In this document: positions 16,169-26,549 of the stretch, one piece after another
Position numbering within the stretch: the stretch's first letter is position 1
Layout: the number at the start of each line of letters is the position of its first letter
DNA from: an uncultured Sphingomonadales bacterium
GTDB taxonomy: Bacteria > Pseudomonadota > Alphaproteobacteria > Sphingomonadales > Sphingomonadaceae
Length of the DNA: 49,262 bases
Reading direction: 5' to 3'
Assembly: GCA_903923465.1 (NCBI GenBank)
Contig: CAIXXP010000157.1
Coordinates: 1 to 49,262 of the forward strand
Position numbers and translations under genes: made by a program
The notes under the pieces: model-generated
What the model saw: only the letters and a program-made list of their open reading frames with translations
Databases searched by the model: none
What the model was told of the DNA's origin: nothing

Positions 16169-16432
16169 ATGGACCTCGACGACCAGATCCGCCGCTTCTT
16201 CGGCACCGACGACATCACCGCCATCAGCCCGGCGGTGCTGGAGGCGGGGTTGGAACATATGCGGGTGGAGTTCGGGCTGGAGCAGGACCGGGGGCGGCGC
16301 TTTGCCATGTGGGCGCTGATGACCATGCTGGACGCCGCGCCCGATCTGGATGTGGCGTTCAAGGATGCCGCTGACCGCGAGGCCGCCCGCGATTTTCTCG
16401 ATATGATCGACAAGGCTAACAGGCAGGATTGA
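16169..16432 (+). CDS. Small hypothetical protein
   Basis: An 87-residue, acidic, probably all-helical soluble protein (MDLDDQIRRFFGTDDITAIS, EHMRVEFGLEQDRGRRFAMW). No membrane segment, signal or cysteine. I do not recognise a named family. Codon use fits its neighbours and the frame is clean. It stands alone between the bufferin terminator and the second copy of the hairpin-ended repeat. Confidence 0.65.
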   Translation: MDLDDQIRRFFGTDDITAISPAVLEAGLEHMRVEFGLEQDRGRRFAMWALMTMLDAAPDLDVAFKDAADREAARDFLDMIDKANRQD

Positions 16433-16456
16433 GCGGGAGGAAAGGCACAGGCCAGA

Positions 16457-16638
16457 AAGCAGGGGACTCGTCCCCTGCACCCCATAACGTCTCCCGGCGC
16501 AAGGTGGTGCCAAAGGCATCGTTCCGCCCCACCTCGCCGCGCCGCAGGCTATTATAGCCGCTTCGCGGCAAGGCGCCACGTGGCAGGACAAGCGCGACAC
16601 CTACAGTAACGGGGGTTTGGGGGTGTAACACCCCCAAG
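16457..16638. repeat. Hairpin-ended intergenic repeat, copy B
   Basis: About 182 bp aligned with 4739-4915. The left hairpin is GGGGA-CTCG-TCCCC, the right one GGGGGTG-TAA-CACCCCC. Compared with copy A the stem bases differ on both arms in a matching way (GGGGC/GCCCC against GGGGA/TCCCC), so pairing is kept while sequence drifts. It lies between the small gene ending at 16432 and ilvD. Confidence 0.78.
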
Positions 16639-16690
16639 ATACCCTCTTAACCTGCCCTTAGCACGCCCTTAAGCCGCCCTTATCTCCCCC

Positions 16691-18541
<1,851 letters not shown>

Positions 18542-18886
18542 GGTCTTGACCTGTTTGCTTTGCCTTGCGGTGGGAAAGGCGCGCCATCGCGCCGCCGCTT
18601 CGGTCATAGCCGTTAGCGAAGTGCGCGGGTGCAGGGAACCAGATTATGCACCCGGGCGGCGCGCGACCTGCCGGAACTGCCGCGCCAGATCTGCCGCGCC
18701 AGATCTGCCGCGTAAGTTGATCCACAACAATGCCACCGCGTCGCCGGGGCCTATCGTGGAGGTTGCCCGGTGGGACCCGTGACCTGCCGGGCAACCCATT
18801 TCTCGCGGGCCGGCCGGATGCGGACTGGCCAGCCCCCCACCGATCCGGCCCACCGGCCGGCGCCAACGACCGCCAAAGGAGCGATA
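18542..18886. other. Intergenic region upstream of ilvD and the DUF465 gene
   Basis: A 345-bp gap between divergent genes. It contains 2.6 tandem copies of the 14-mer CTGCCGCGCCAGAT (18677-18712) and is otherwise GC-rich. No leader peptide with runs of Ile, Val or Leu codons, and no riboswitch I recognise, was found. Promoters of both neighbours must lie here but I could not place them. Confidence 0.5.
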
Positions 18887-19132
18887 ATGAGCCACGTCCC
18901 CCACGAATTGCACGACGAATTCCCCGCCGACGCGCCGATTCTGCATGAGCTGAAGCTGACCGACTCCCATTTCCGCAAGCTTTCGGACAGCTATCACGAG
19001 GTGAACCGCGCCATCCACCGCGCCGAAACCAACGTTGAGCCGGCATCCGGGCAGATGCTGGAAGAGCTCAAGAAGGAAAGGCTGTCACTACTCGACGAGG
19101 TGGCGCAGATCCTCGCTTCCGCCAAGGCCTGA
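18887..19132 (+). CDS. DUF465 (YdcH-type) small protein
   Basis: An 81-residue, highly charged helical protein of the DUF465/YdcH family. KLTDSHFRKLSDSYHEVNRAIHRAE and LKKERLSLLDEVAQIL predict a helical hairpin or coiled coil. The family is widespread in proteobacteria and has no agreed function. AAAGGAG sits just before the ATG at 18887. The frame extends upstream to 18770 without a ribosome binding site. Confidence 0.88.
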   Translation: MSHVPHELHDEFPADAPILHELKLTDSHFRKLSDSYHEVNRAIHRAETNVEPASGQMLEELKKERLSLLDEVAQILASAKA

Positions 19133-19253
19133 ATGGCCCGCGCGGCCCCGTCCGGAGGGGCCGAGTTTGGTTGTCGGGGGGCTTGACGATGGGCCGCCCC
19201 CCCTCCATCCCGTCGCCGCGGCAGCAGAGCCGCGCGACAGGAGAGCTAAGTCC

Positions 19254-20297
19254 ATGGAATATCGTCCCCTCGGCGCCACCGGCATCAGTGTCAGCGCGGT
19301 GTGCCTTGGCACCATGACCTGGGGCTCGCAGAACAGCGAAGCCGAAGCCCATGCGCAGATTGACTATGCCCTCGATCGCGGCATCAATTTCCTCGACACC
19401 GCCGAAATGTATCCGACGACGCCGGGCACCCCGGAAAACCGGGGCAGCACCGAAAGCTACATCGGCAACTGGATCGCCACCTCGGGCAAGCGCGAAAAGA
19501 TCGTGCTGGCCAGCAAGGTGGCCGGCCCCTCGTTCATGGGCCCGGTACGCGGTGGCAACAACCACCTCGACCGCCGCAACATCGAGCAGGCCATCGACGA
19601 CAGCCTGCGCCGCCTGCGCACCGACCATCTCGACCTCTACCAGTGCCACTGGCCCGATCGCCCCGTGGCCATGTTCGGCAAGCGCGGCGTCCAGCGGCTG
19701 AACGACAAGCCGGAGACGGTGACCATCGAGGAAACGCTGGAGGTGCTGGCCGATCTGGTGAAGGCAGGCAAGATCCGCGCCTTTGGCATTTCCAACGAGA
19801 CGCCCTGGGGCGTGGCCGAATATCTGCGCCTCTCGCGCGAAAAGGGCCTGCCGCGTGTTGCCTCCATCCAGAACCCCTATCACTTGCTCAACCGCCTGTT
19901 CGAGGGCGGCCTGTCGGAATTCGCGCTGCGCGAGGGGGTGGGGCTGCTCGCCTATTCGCCGCTGGCGGCCGGGGTCCTTTCGGGCAAGTATCAGGGCGGG
20001 CTGAACCCGCCGGGCACGCGCATGGCGGTCGCCACCAACTTCCCGCGCTATCGCAGCCCGCAGCAGCCGGATGCGACGGCGCGCTATCTGGGCATTGCCC
20101 ACGCCTTTGGTCTCACCCCGGTGGAGCTGGCGCTGGCCTATGTCTATCGCCAGCCCTTCGTCACCTCGTCGATCATCGGCGCCACCTCGCTGGAGCAGTT
20201 GAAGCAGGACATCGACGGCAGCCTGGTGGAGCTTTCGCAAGACGTGCTGGACGCGGTGGACGCGGTGCAGCGGGTCTATCCCGACCCGTGCCCGTGA
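19254..20297 (+). CDS. NADP(H)-dependent aldo/keto reductase (Tas-like)
   Basis: A 347-residue aldo/keto reductase. The family tetrad is visible: Asp and Tyr in NFLDTAEMYP, Lys in KIVLASKVAGP, and His in DLYQCHWPDR. The length and PTTPGTPENRGSTE insertion fit the Tas subgroup. The C-terminal SSIIGATSLEQLKQDI binds NADPH. Substrate unknown; a general carbonyl detoxification role is likely. AGGAGA lies nine bases before the ATG. Confidence 0.9.
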   Translation: MEYRPLGATGISVSAVCLGTMTWGSQNSEAEAHAQIDYALDRGINFLDTAEMYPTTPGTPENRGSTESYIGNWIATSGKREKIVLASKVAGPSFMGPVRGGNNHLDRRNIEQAIDDSLRRLRTDHLDLYQCHWPDRPVAMFGKRGVQRLNDKPETVTIEETLEVLADLVKAGKIRAFGISNETPWGVAEYLRLSREKGLPRVASIQNPYHLLNRLFEGGLSEFALREGVGLLAYSPLAAGVLSGKYQGGLNPPGTRMAVATNFPRYRSPQQPDATARYLGIAHAFGLTPVELALAYVYRQPFVTSSIIGATSLEQLKQDIDGSLVELSQDVLDAVDAVQRVYPDPCP

Positions 20298-20317
20298 GCC
20301 GCCGAGCCTAGCCACGC

Positions 20318-20512
20318 ATGGCCGACATCATCAACCTGCGCATGGCCCGGAAGGCCAGGGCACGCGAGGAACAAGCGGCCGGTGCCGCCGCCAGTCGCGC
20401 GCGCCACGGCCAGCCCAAGGCGCTGCGTGAGGCGGCAAAGCTGGAGGCCGAGCGGCTGACCCGGCAGGTGGAGGGGGCCCGCCGGGAACCGCCCACCGAG
20501 GGGGAATCCTGA
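20318..20512 (+). CDS. DUF4169 family small protein
   Basis: A 64-residue very basic helical protein starting MADIINLRMARKARAREEQ, the hallmark of DUF4169. Function unknown. Its stop shares one base with the ATG of the next gene, so the two are coupled. In alphaproteobacteria it is often next to a small gene of the kind that follows here. Confidence 0.82.
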   Translation: MADIINLRMARKARAREEQAAGAAASRARHGQPKALREAAKLEAERLTRQVEGARREPPTEGES

Positions 20513-20715
20513 TGTGCACCACCTTTGCCGAGGCCACCGTGCGCCTCTACCACCTCGACGCGGAAATGGAGGGCGGCGCTGCCACCACCCTGTTCTATGG
20601 CCCGCTGGCGCAGGCTTTGGCGCTGGCCGCTCAGCAGCCGGAGGAGGTGCAGGAGGGGCTGTTCATCGCCACCGACAATGATGTGGTCGCCTATCTCGAC
20701 CTGCTTGAAGGCTAG
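20512..20715 (+). CDS. Small hypothetical protein coupled to the DUF4169 gene
   Basis: A 67-residue acidic protein (MCTTFAEATVRLYHLDAEM, EGLFIATDNDVVAYLDLLEG). No family recognised, no membrane segment. The start overlaps the DUF4169 stop by one base. It ends seven bases before the convergent MFS gene. Confidence 0.65.
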   Translation: MCTTFAEATVRLYHLDAEMEGGAATTLFYGPLAQALALAAQQPEEVQEGLFIATDNDVVAYLDLLEG

Positions 20716-20721
20716 GCGCGC

Positions 20722-21987
20722 TCAATCCAGCTTCTGGCCCCGCTTTTCCGGCCCGAAGGCGCTCAGGCCGATCAGCGTCAGCGCCGCCATGCCGGTTACC
20801 AGGCCCATGGCCAGCCCGTAATTGTCGTGATGCGTTTGGGCGATGCCCGCCTGCAGCACGCTGTTGCGCGAGGCGATGAGATTCCCCAACTGATAGACGA
20901 AGCCCGGGAACATCGCGCGGATGGCCGGCGGCGACAGCTCGTTGAGATGTGCCGGCACCACCGCCCAGGCCCCCTGCACCGCCGCCTGCATCAAAAACGC
21001 CCCCAAGCCCAGCGCCACCACCCCGCCGGCAGAGGCCCACAGCGGCAGCACCGGCAGAACCAGCGCGGCGGCCAGAATGATCGCCCGCCGCCGCCCGATC
21101 CGCTCCGACAGGCTGCCGATAATCAGCGCGCCGATAATGGCGCCGATGTTCATGATCGCGGCGATGGTGCCGGTGGTGTGGGTGTTCAGATGGTGCTGCT
21201 TTTGCAGGAAGGTGGGATACATGTCCTGCGTGCCATGGCTGAGGAAGTTGAACGCCGCCATCAGCGCCACCAGATAGAGCGCCAACCGCCAATGCCCCGC
21301 AATCGCCATCAGGGCAGAGCCGCGTTTCGTGCCCGCATCAGGCGATGCCCCCTCGGCCTTTCCTGCGAGGAAGCTCGGCGATTCGGTAACCTGCCAGCGG
21401 ATCACCAGCACCAGCAACGCCGGCGCCAGGCCGAGGAAAAACATGCCCCGCCAGCCGATCGCATCAAAAAACAGGTAAAAGGCGAGGGATGCCAGCAGAT
21501 AGCCGGAAGGATAGCCCGCCTGCAGCAGGCCAGATACCCGCCCGCGCAGCCTTGCCGGAATGCTCTCCATCACCAGGCTGGCGCCCACGCCCCATTCGCC
21601 GCCCATCGCACAACCGAACAGCGCGCGGATGGCCAGCAACTCGCCCAGCGAACGCGCCAGCCCCGATGCCGCCGACAGCACCGAGAACAGCACGATCACC
21701 AGCATCAGCACCGGCCGGCGGCCATAGCGATCCGCCGCCCAGCCGAACAGCAGCGCCCCCAGCGGCCTTGCCGCCAGTGTAAGGAACAGGGCCTCGGACA
21801 CGGCCTTGATATCGGCGTGGAAGGTTTCGGCGATGCTTTTGAGCAGGAACACCATCAGGAAGAAGTCGAAGGCGTCCAGCGTCCAGCCGAGATAGGAGGC
21901 CAGGATCGCCGCGCGCTGCGCCCGGGTGAGCGACGGCGCCGGCTCAGCGAAAGCATTGGCCGCGGACAATTCAGCCGGATCAGTCAT
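20722..21987 (-). CDS. MFS transporter, metabolite:proton symporter type
   Basis: A 421-residue major facilitator protein with 12 predicted membrane segments. GWTLDAFDFFLMVFLL in segment 1 and WAADRYGRRPVLM and RALFGCAMGGEWGVG in the first half are typical of carboxylate or aromatic-acid symporters such as the JEN1/SHS group. The exact substrate cannot be named. The ATG at 21987 is preferred to a start 12 bases upstream. It is convergent with the preceding small genes and has no catabolic genes beside it. Confidence 0.85.
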   Translation of the reverse strand: MTDPAELSAANAFAEPAPSLTRAQRAAILASYLGWTLDAFDFFLMVFLLKSIAETFHADIKAVSEALFLTLAARPLGALLFGWAADRYGRRPVLMLVIVLFSVLSAASGLARSLGELLAIRALFGCAMGGEWGVGASLVMESIPARLRGRVSGLLQAGYPSGYLLASLAFYLFFDAIGWRGMFFLGLAPALLVLVIRWQVTESPSFLAGKAEGASPDAGTKRGSALMAIAGHWRLALYLVALMAAFNFLSHGTQDMYPTFLQKQHHLNTHTTGTIAAIMNIGAIIGALIIGSLSERIGRRRAIILAAALVLPVLPLWASAGGVVALGLGAFLMQAAVQGAWAVVPAHLNELSPPAIRAMFPGFVYQLGNLIASRNSVLQAGIAQTHHDNYGLAMGLVTGMAALTLIGLSAFGPEKRGQKLD

Positions 21988-22063
21988 GCACGCCCCCAAA
22001 CCCCGACCCTGTCAGCGGGCCCGCGCCATCGTGCCGGTTTGTCGCGGCGGGGGCAAGATGCGG

Positions 22064-22411
22064 CTAGGCCTTTTTGAGCGGGCGAAACAGCCGGATGATC
22101 CCCAAGCTCACCATCACGCCAATCGTATCGGCCAGCCAGTCGTGCCAGTCGCAATCGCGGTGCAGCGACGGGATGGCCTGAATCACCTCGATCATCGCGC
22201 CGAGGAACGACAGGCGCTCAAGGATCAGCCAGTCGGGCGCGCGGCGAAAGCCAAATCGCGCCAGCAGCGCCATGCCGCCAAAGGAAATCGCGTGCTCGGC
22301 CTTGTCGCCCAGCGCCTCGAACACGAGACGCGGCGGGTGCGGCTGGAGCATCATGAACAGGGTGAAGGCCAGCGCCAGAAAAAACAAAACACGGGCGGGC
22401 TTGTCGATCAT
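22064..22411 (-). CDS. VanZ-like family membrane protein
   Basis: A 115-residue protein with three or four membrane segments. DKAEHAISFGGMALLA and CDWHDWLADTIGVMVSLGI are typical VanZ-like blocks, with conserved Asp/His residues at the membrane edge. Function outside glycopeptide-resistance operons is unknown. The ATG at 22411 is chosen because the hydrophobic region begins at once; the frame runs on to 22582 with no support. Confidence 0.78.
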   Translation of the reverse strand: MIDKPARVLFFLALAFTLFMMLQPHPPRLVFEALGDKAEHAISFGGMALLARFGFRRAPDWLILERLSFLGAMIEVIQAIPSLHRDCDWHDWLADTIGVMVSLGIIRLFRPLKKA

Positions 22412-22582
22412 GATGTGGGGTCTCGTGTAGGGGGGCCGGGGGCCGCGACGGCGAATGGCGGGGTGATGAACGAATTGGCGCATCTGTCCAGCCCTCAATT
22501 CGCAACTGCGAACAAATGCTTCGCACGCGCGGCATGGAACGGTGCCGGCTTGCGGCCAATCGCGTGCGCCGCACACAAGCAA

Positions 22583-22607
22583 AGGGCCACGCGTGTGGCG
22601 TGACCCT
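22583..22607 (-). terminator. Probable terminator after the Pro/Gly-rich protein gene
   Basis: A ten-pair stem with one mismatch (AGGGTCACGC with GCGTGGCCCT on the minus strand), loop of five, followed by TTTGCTT. It lies 37 bp after the stop of the minus-strand gene at 22644. Confidence 0.6.
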
Positions 22608-22643
22608 CCGTTTTCAGCCGCTTAATGCCGAGCTGGCTTTGCC

Positions 22644-23483
22644 TCAGTAACGGTGGCCGCGCCCGCCGTGCCAGCCGCCGCCATAACCGCCATGGCCGCC
22701 GTAGCCACCGTGCCAGCCGCCATAGGGCCCGCGATAGGTGCGCCAATACCAATCGTGATAGGGATAGGGACGGTACGCCCAGTAGCCATCGACGAAGACC
22801 CACGGCACGTACCAGTCCGGCGCGGCATAGTAATATCCCGGAGGGCCATAGCTATAGGCCGGTGCGCCGCGACGGGTGACATAGCCCGGCGGGCAACCGG
22901 GGCTGGTTGCCCCGTTGGAACTGCTGGCCACGGCCGCGCCGCCCGCCGCGCCGATTACCGCGCCGGCGGCAACGCCCCCGCCGCGACCGCCGGCCGCGCC
23001 CCCGATGATGGCCCCGAGGATGCCGCCGACCAATGCGCCACCAGCCACGTCGCCTTGCGACTTCACGCAATTATCGCGCGCCCAGCGCTGGGCTTCCTGC
23101 GCATAGCGGGCATCGAGCTGTTGCTGCTCGGACATCTGTGCCGGGGGCACATAGTTCGGCGGCGGCGGGGGCATTTGCCTGCCGTCATAGCCCGGAGGGG
23201 GTGCGGGTTCGGGCGGCGGCGGGGGCGACCGGTAGTCGCCACCCTGCTGCGGGTCCCCCCCCTGCTGCGGATAGCCATTCTGGGCTGGGTAGCCATTCTG
23301 CGGAGGATAGCCGTTCTGCGGAGGATAGCCGTTCTGGGGCGGCGGCGGAGACCCTTGCGGGTAATCCTGCGAATAGACGGGCGGCCCGCTTTGCGCGAGG
23401 GCAGCCGCACTCAGCATGGGCGATGCCGCCACGATCAACGCCCCGGCAGCGAGCGCGGCCTTGGGCAGGGAATGACGAAACAT
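22644..23483 (-). CDS. Secreted Pro-rich protein with glycine-zipper segment
   Basis: A 279-residue envelope protein with a signal peptide (MFRHSLPKAALAAGALIVAA, cleavage after AAALA). Next comes a Pro-rich region with six copies of a hexapeptide of the type PPQNGY, then a charged stretch (EQQQLDARYAQEAQRWARDN). A glycine zipper follows (GGALVGGILGAIIGGAAGG), which can insert in membranes. The C-terminal tail is rich in Gly, Tyr, His and Trp. Glycine-zipper outer-membrane proteins often respond to envelope stress. AAGGAGAG before the ATG at 23483 supports the start. Confidence 0.75.
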   Translation of the reverse strand: MFRHSLPKAALAAGALIVAASPMLSAAALAQSGPPVYSQDYPQGSPPPPQNGYPPQNGYPPQNGYPAQNGYPQQGGDPQQGGDYRSPPPPPEPAPPPGYDGRQMPPPPPNYVPPAQMSEQQQLDARYAQEAQRWARDNCVKSQGDVAGGALVGGILGAIIGGAAGGRGGGVAAGAVIGAAGGAAVASSSNGATSPGCPPGYVTRRGAPAYSYGPPGYYYAAPDWYVPWVFVDGYWAYRPYPYHDWYWRTYRGPYGGWHGGYGGHGGYGGGWHGGRGHRY

Positions 23484-23693
23484 CAATGCTCTCCTTTGCC
23501 AATTGTGTGGCATATCAGTGGCACAGATCAGGTGAACACAAGCTGACGCAAATCAAGGCCGGCGCAAGACAATTCGCTAGGAGGGGGGCCGTTGGAAGGG
23601 CGGGGCTGGCCATCGCCGCCCATCACTGGCATCAGCCCGCGGGCGAAGCTGCCTGTGAGGGTGGCCGGCTCGCCACATTGAGGAAGCGTGACC

Positions 23694-24008
23694 ATGAGCA
23701 GCGACGACTACGTTTATGATGAGGACAGCGGCGAATGGCTGCCCGCCGCCGATCTCGCGGCAAAGCAGGCAGCGCAAAGCACCGCCGAAAACACGGTGGA
23801 AGTGCGCGATTCCGTCGGCAATCTGCTGGCCGATGGCGATCAGGTAACGCTGATCAAGGATCTGGACGTGAAGGGCGCGGGGCAAACGCTGAAACGCGGC
23901 ACGCTGATCAAGAGCATCCGCCTGACCGGCGACGCGCAGGAGATCGACTGCAGGTTCGATGGCATCAAGGGCCTGGTGCTGCGCGCCGAATTCGTTCGCA
24001 AGCGCTGA
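23694..24008 (+). CDS. PhnA (YjdM-type) domain protein lacking the zinc ribbon
   Basis: A 104-residue protein whose C-terminal 70 residues (VEVRDSVGNLLADGDQVTLI, KDLDVKGAGQTLKRGTLIKS, LTGDAQEIDCRFDGIKGLVL) match the PhnA/YjdM domain. The usual N-terminal zinc ribbon with four cysteines is absent; residues 1-20 are acidic instead. Despite the old name, the family is not shown to act on phosphonates. The ATG at 23694 has AGGAAG seven bases upstream. Confidence 0.85.
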   Translation: MSSDDYVYDEDSGEWLPAADLAAKQAAQSTAENTVEVRDSVGNLLADGDQVTLIKDLDVKGAGQTLKRGTLIKSIRLTGDAQEIDCRFDGIKGLVLRAEFVRKR

Positions 24009-24025
24009 GGGCAGCAGGGGGGACA

Positions 24026-24952
24026 ATGGACCGCGTGGCGACACTGACCCTCAACCCCGCCATCGACGGGGCCTGCGAGGCGGACGCGATTTTCCCCACC
24101 CACAAGATCCGCACGCGCGCCGAACGCTATGATCCGGGCGGCGGCGGCATCAATGTCGCCCGCGTGCTGGCGCGGCTCGGCGAAGAGGTGGAGGTGGTTT
24201 ATCTGGCAGGCGGTGCCACCGGCGCCCTGCTCGACGAGCTGCTCGACCAGAACGGGCTGCTACGCCAGCGCATCCCCATCCACGACCACACCCGCCAGAG
24301 CCTTTCCGTGTTCGAATGCAGCACCGGCAAGGAGTTCCGCTTTGTGCCCGAGGGTCCGCTGGTCAGCGAAGCCGAGTGGCGGGCCGCCTTTGATCGCTGC
24401 GCCGCACTCGATCATGGCTGGCTGGTGGCATCCGGCTCGCTGCCGCGCGGGGTGCCGGTGGATTTCTACGCCCGCCTCTGCGCCGCGCTGGCCGGGCGCG
24501 ACATGCGCTTCGTGGTGGATACATCCGGCCCGGCGCTGGCCGCGGCGATGGATGCGGGCGGCCTGTTCCTCGTCAAGCCAAGCCTGGGCGAATTCGAAGC
24601 CCTGGTTGGCCGAAAGCTGGAAAATGCCGAGGCGGTGGGCCGCGCCGCGCTGGAGCTGGTGCACGCCGGCCGGGTGCGGCACATCGCCGTGACGATGGGG
24701 CACGAGGGCGCGGTGCTCGCCCATGCCGGCGGGGTGCTGGTTCGGCCCGCGCTGGAGGTGCCGGTGCGCAGCGCCACCGGCGCGGGTGATTGCTTCGTGG
24801 CGGGTATGGTGCATGGTTACATGCGCGGTGGTGGCGCCGAGGATGCCTTTCGCTGGGGGATGGCGGCAGGTACGGCGGCGGTGCTCAGCCCCGGCACGGG
24901 CCTGGCCCAGCCCGCCGACATCGTCGCCATGTGGGAGGCCCTGGACAACTAA
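24026..24952 (+). CDS. 1-phosphofructokinase family sugar kinase (PfkB type)
   Basis: A 308-residue PfkB/ribokinase-fold kinase. TLTLNPAIDGACEAD is the 1-phosphofructokinase/6-phosphofructokinase-2 N-terminus, GGGGINVARVLARLG the sugar-binding glycine loop, and SATGAGDCFVAGMVHG the C-terminal signature with the catalytic Asp. It probably phosphorylates a sugar phosphate such as fructose 6-phosphate or tagatose 6-phosphate. No PTS or transport genes adjoin it. A GGGGGGA ribosome binding site precedes the ATG. It follows the PhnA-domain gene by 17 bp and may be co-transcribed with it. Confidence 0.88.
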   Translation: MDRVATLTLNPAIDGACEADAIFPTHKIRTRAERYDPGGGGINVARVLARLGEEVEVVYLAGGATGALLDELLDQNGLLRQRIPIHDHTRQSLSVFECSTGKEFRFVPEGPLVSEAEWRAAFDRCAALDHGWLVASGSLPRGVPVDFYARLCAALAGRDMRFVVDTSGPALAAAMDAGGLFLVKPSLGEFEALVGRKLENAEAVGRAALELVHAGRVRHIAVTMGHEGAVLAHAGGVLVRPALEVPVRSATGAGDCFVAGMVHGYMRGGGAEDAFRWGMAAGTAAVLSPGTGLAQPADIVAMWEALDN

Positions 24953-24974
24953 CCACGCTTCGGAACCGAGGGGC

Positions 24975-26549
24975 CTAAAGCGAGGCGGCAAGCCGCCTTC
25001 TGCCGGTGGCGACAAAGGCGCGAAGGGTCTTGATCAGCAAGGTTTCCATCCCGTCCGGCCGGCCAGACAAGTGCCACGCGATCAACAGCCCGGCGAGATA
25101 GGCCGCCCAGCCCCCGCCCGTGCACAGCGCGAGCGAGACAAGCAGCCCCAGCCCCGTCTGCCCCGCGGTGATCGGGCATAGCGCCACCAGCACCGCCGCG
25201 CACAGCCCACCCGCCGCCATGGCTCGCCACGCCGCGCGCAACTGGCGCCCGGCGCTCACCCCGATCATCCGCCCCACCAGCGCCATGATATTGAGCGAAA
25301 CCGCCACCGCCGCCAGTGCCGTCGCCCAGGCGACGCCGCGCGCGCCCCAGCCCCAGGCACCCAGCACCAGCGGCGGCAGGCGGATGCCGCATTCAATCAC
25401 ATTGCGGCGAAACAGCCGGTCGGTGCGACCCAGTGCCATCGCCAGCGGGCCAAACGGCGCGGTAAACAGCGGCGCGATATTGCCCAGCGCCACGCAGGTG
25501 ACCAAAGGGGCCGCCCCCAGCCAGCGCTCGCCCAGCGCCAGCCGGATGGCCGGTGCCGCCAGCAGGGCGATGGTCAGCATCAGCGGCGTACCGGCGGTTA
25601 CCAGCGAGGCCACGCTGCGCAGATAGGCCCGCTCCAGCCGCTCCGCCTCGTGCACCACCTGCACGAAGGCCGCCATCAGCGGGCGCCCCACCGGCTTGAC
25701 AATAGCCTGCTCCGGAATGCCCGACAGGTCGCTGGCCAGCGAAAACAGGCCCAGCCCGGCGCGCGGCACAAAGCCGCTGAGCAAAAACCGGCCCGCCTGC
25801 CAGTTCACCGCGCTCAACACCTGCGACGCGCTCGACCATCCGAGATATCCGGCGAACTGGCGCCAATACAGCAGGGTAAGCCGGGGGCGGTGCGGCGCGA
25901 GAATGTAAGAAACCGCCGTGGCAATCACCGGCGAGGTGACGGTGCCCGCGGCAATCCCCCAATAGGAATGGGTAAGACGGGCCAGGCTGACCGCCATGCC
26001 AAAGCTGCAGATCTTGCCCGCCACATCGGCGGCGCAATCGCGGCGAAAATCCAGCACCCGGGCGTAGAGCGCCAGACGCGGGCTGGCGACCCCCCGCAGC
26101 GCAGGGGCCAGCGCGAGAAAGCAGATCAGCCCCAGCAGCCGGCCATCGTGATAGACATGCGCGAAAGGCCACGCCACGCCGGCCAGCAGCGCCGCCAGGG
26201 TCAGACCGCGCAACAGGCTGAGGGTGAAGGCAGTATCGAGCATGCTGCGGCTGAGGTGCCCCCCTTCGCCGGCGCCCAGTGCCGCCGGCGCCCGCACCAG
26301 CACCTGCGCGACCGGCAACTCGAACACGGCCTCCACGATTTGCACCAGCATCATCGCCACGGCCACCACGCCGAAATCCGCTGGGGTGAGCAAGCGGGCG
26401 AGCACCATCAGCGTTGCCAGATCGATCCCGCGCGTGCCGATGCGCGCCGCGATCAGCCACGCCGAACCGCTCGCCGCCCGCGCCGCCAGCGCCCGGGGCG
26501 GCGCCTTCGCGCCGCATTCGCCCGCGCCGGGGTCCAGAGCCACGATCAC
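24975..26549 (-). CDS. Polysaccharide flippase (Wzx-like, MOP superfamily)
   Basis: A 524-residue membrane protein with 12-14 predicted segments. SGSAWLIAARIGTRGIDLAT and ARLLTPADFGVVAVAMMLVQ are typical of WzxC-type oligosaccharide flippases, which turn lipid-linked repeat units across the inner membrane. The start is a GTG at 26549 overlapping the polymerase stop (GTGA). The frame continues upstream to 27218 inside the polymerase gene and is ignored there. It ends an operon with the polymerase. Confidence 0.87.
   Translation of the reverse strand: MIVALDPGAGECGAKAPPRALAARAASGSAWLIAARIGTRGIDLATLMVLARLLTPADFGVVAVAMMLVQIVEAVFELPVAQVLVRAPAALGAGEGGHLSRSMLDTAFTLSLLRGLTLAALLAGVAWPFAHVYHDGRLLGLICFLALAPALRGVASPRLALYARVLDFRRDCAADVAGKICSFGMAVSLARLTHSYWGIAAGTVTSPVIATAVSYILAPHRPRLTLLYWRQFAGYLGWSSASQVLSAVNWQAGRFLLSGFVPRAGLGLFSLASDLSGIPEQAIVKPVGRPLMAAFVQVVHEAERLERAYLRSVASLVTAGTPLMLTIALLAAPAIRLALGERWLGAAPLVTCVALGNIAPLFTAPFGPLAMALGRTDRLFRRNVIECGIRLPPLVLGAWGWGARGVAWATALAAVAVSLNIMALVGRMIGVSAGRQLRAAWRAMAAGGLCAAVLVALCPITAGQTGLGLLVSLALCTGGGWAAYLAGLLIAWHLSGRPDGMETLLIKTLRAFVATGRRRLAASL

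Noticed and set aside
18677..18712. 14-bp tandem repeat upstream of ilvD as a regulatory array
   Set aside because: Only 2.6 copies, not palindromic, and not near an identifiable promoter; simple duplication is enough.
20722..21987. MFS transporter as part of the catabolic cluster
   Set aside because: It lies 15 kb away, next to unrelated genes, and has no copy of the 12-bp operator upstream.
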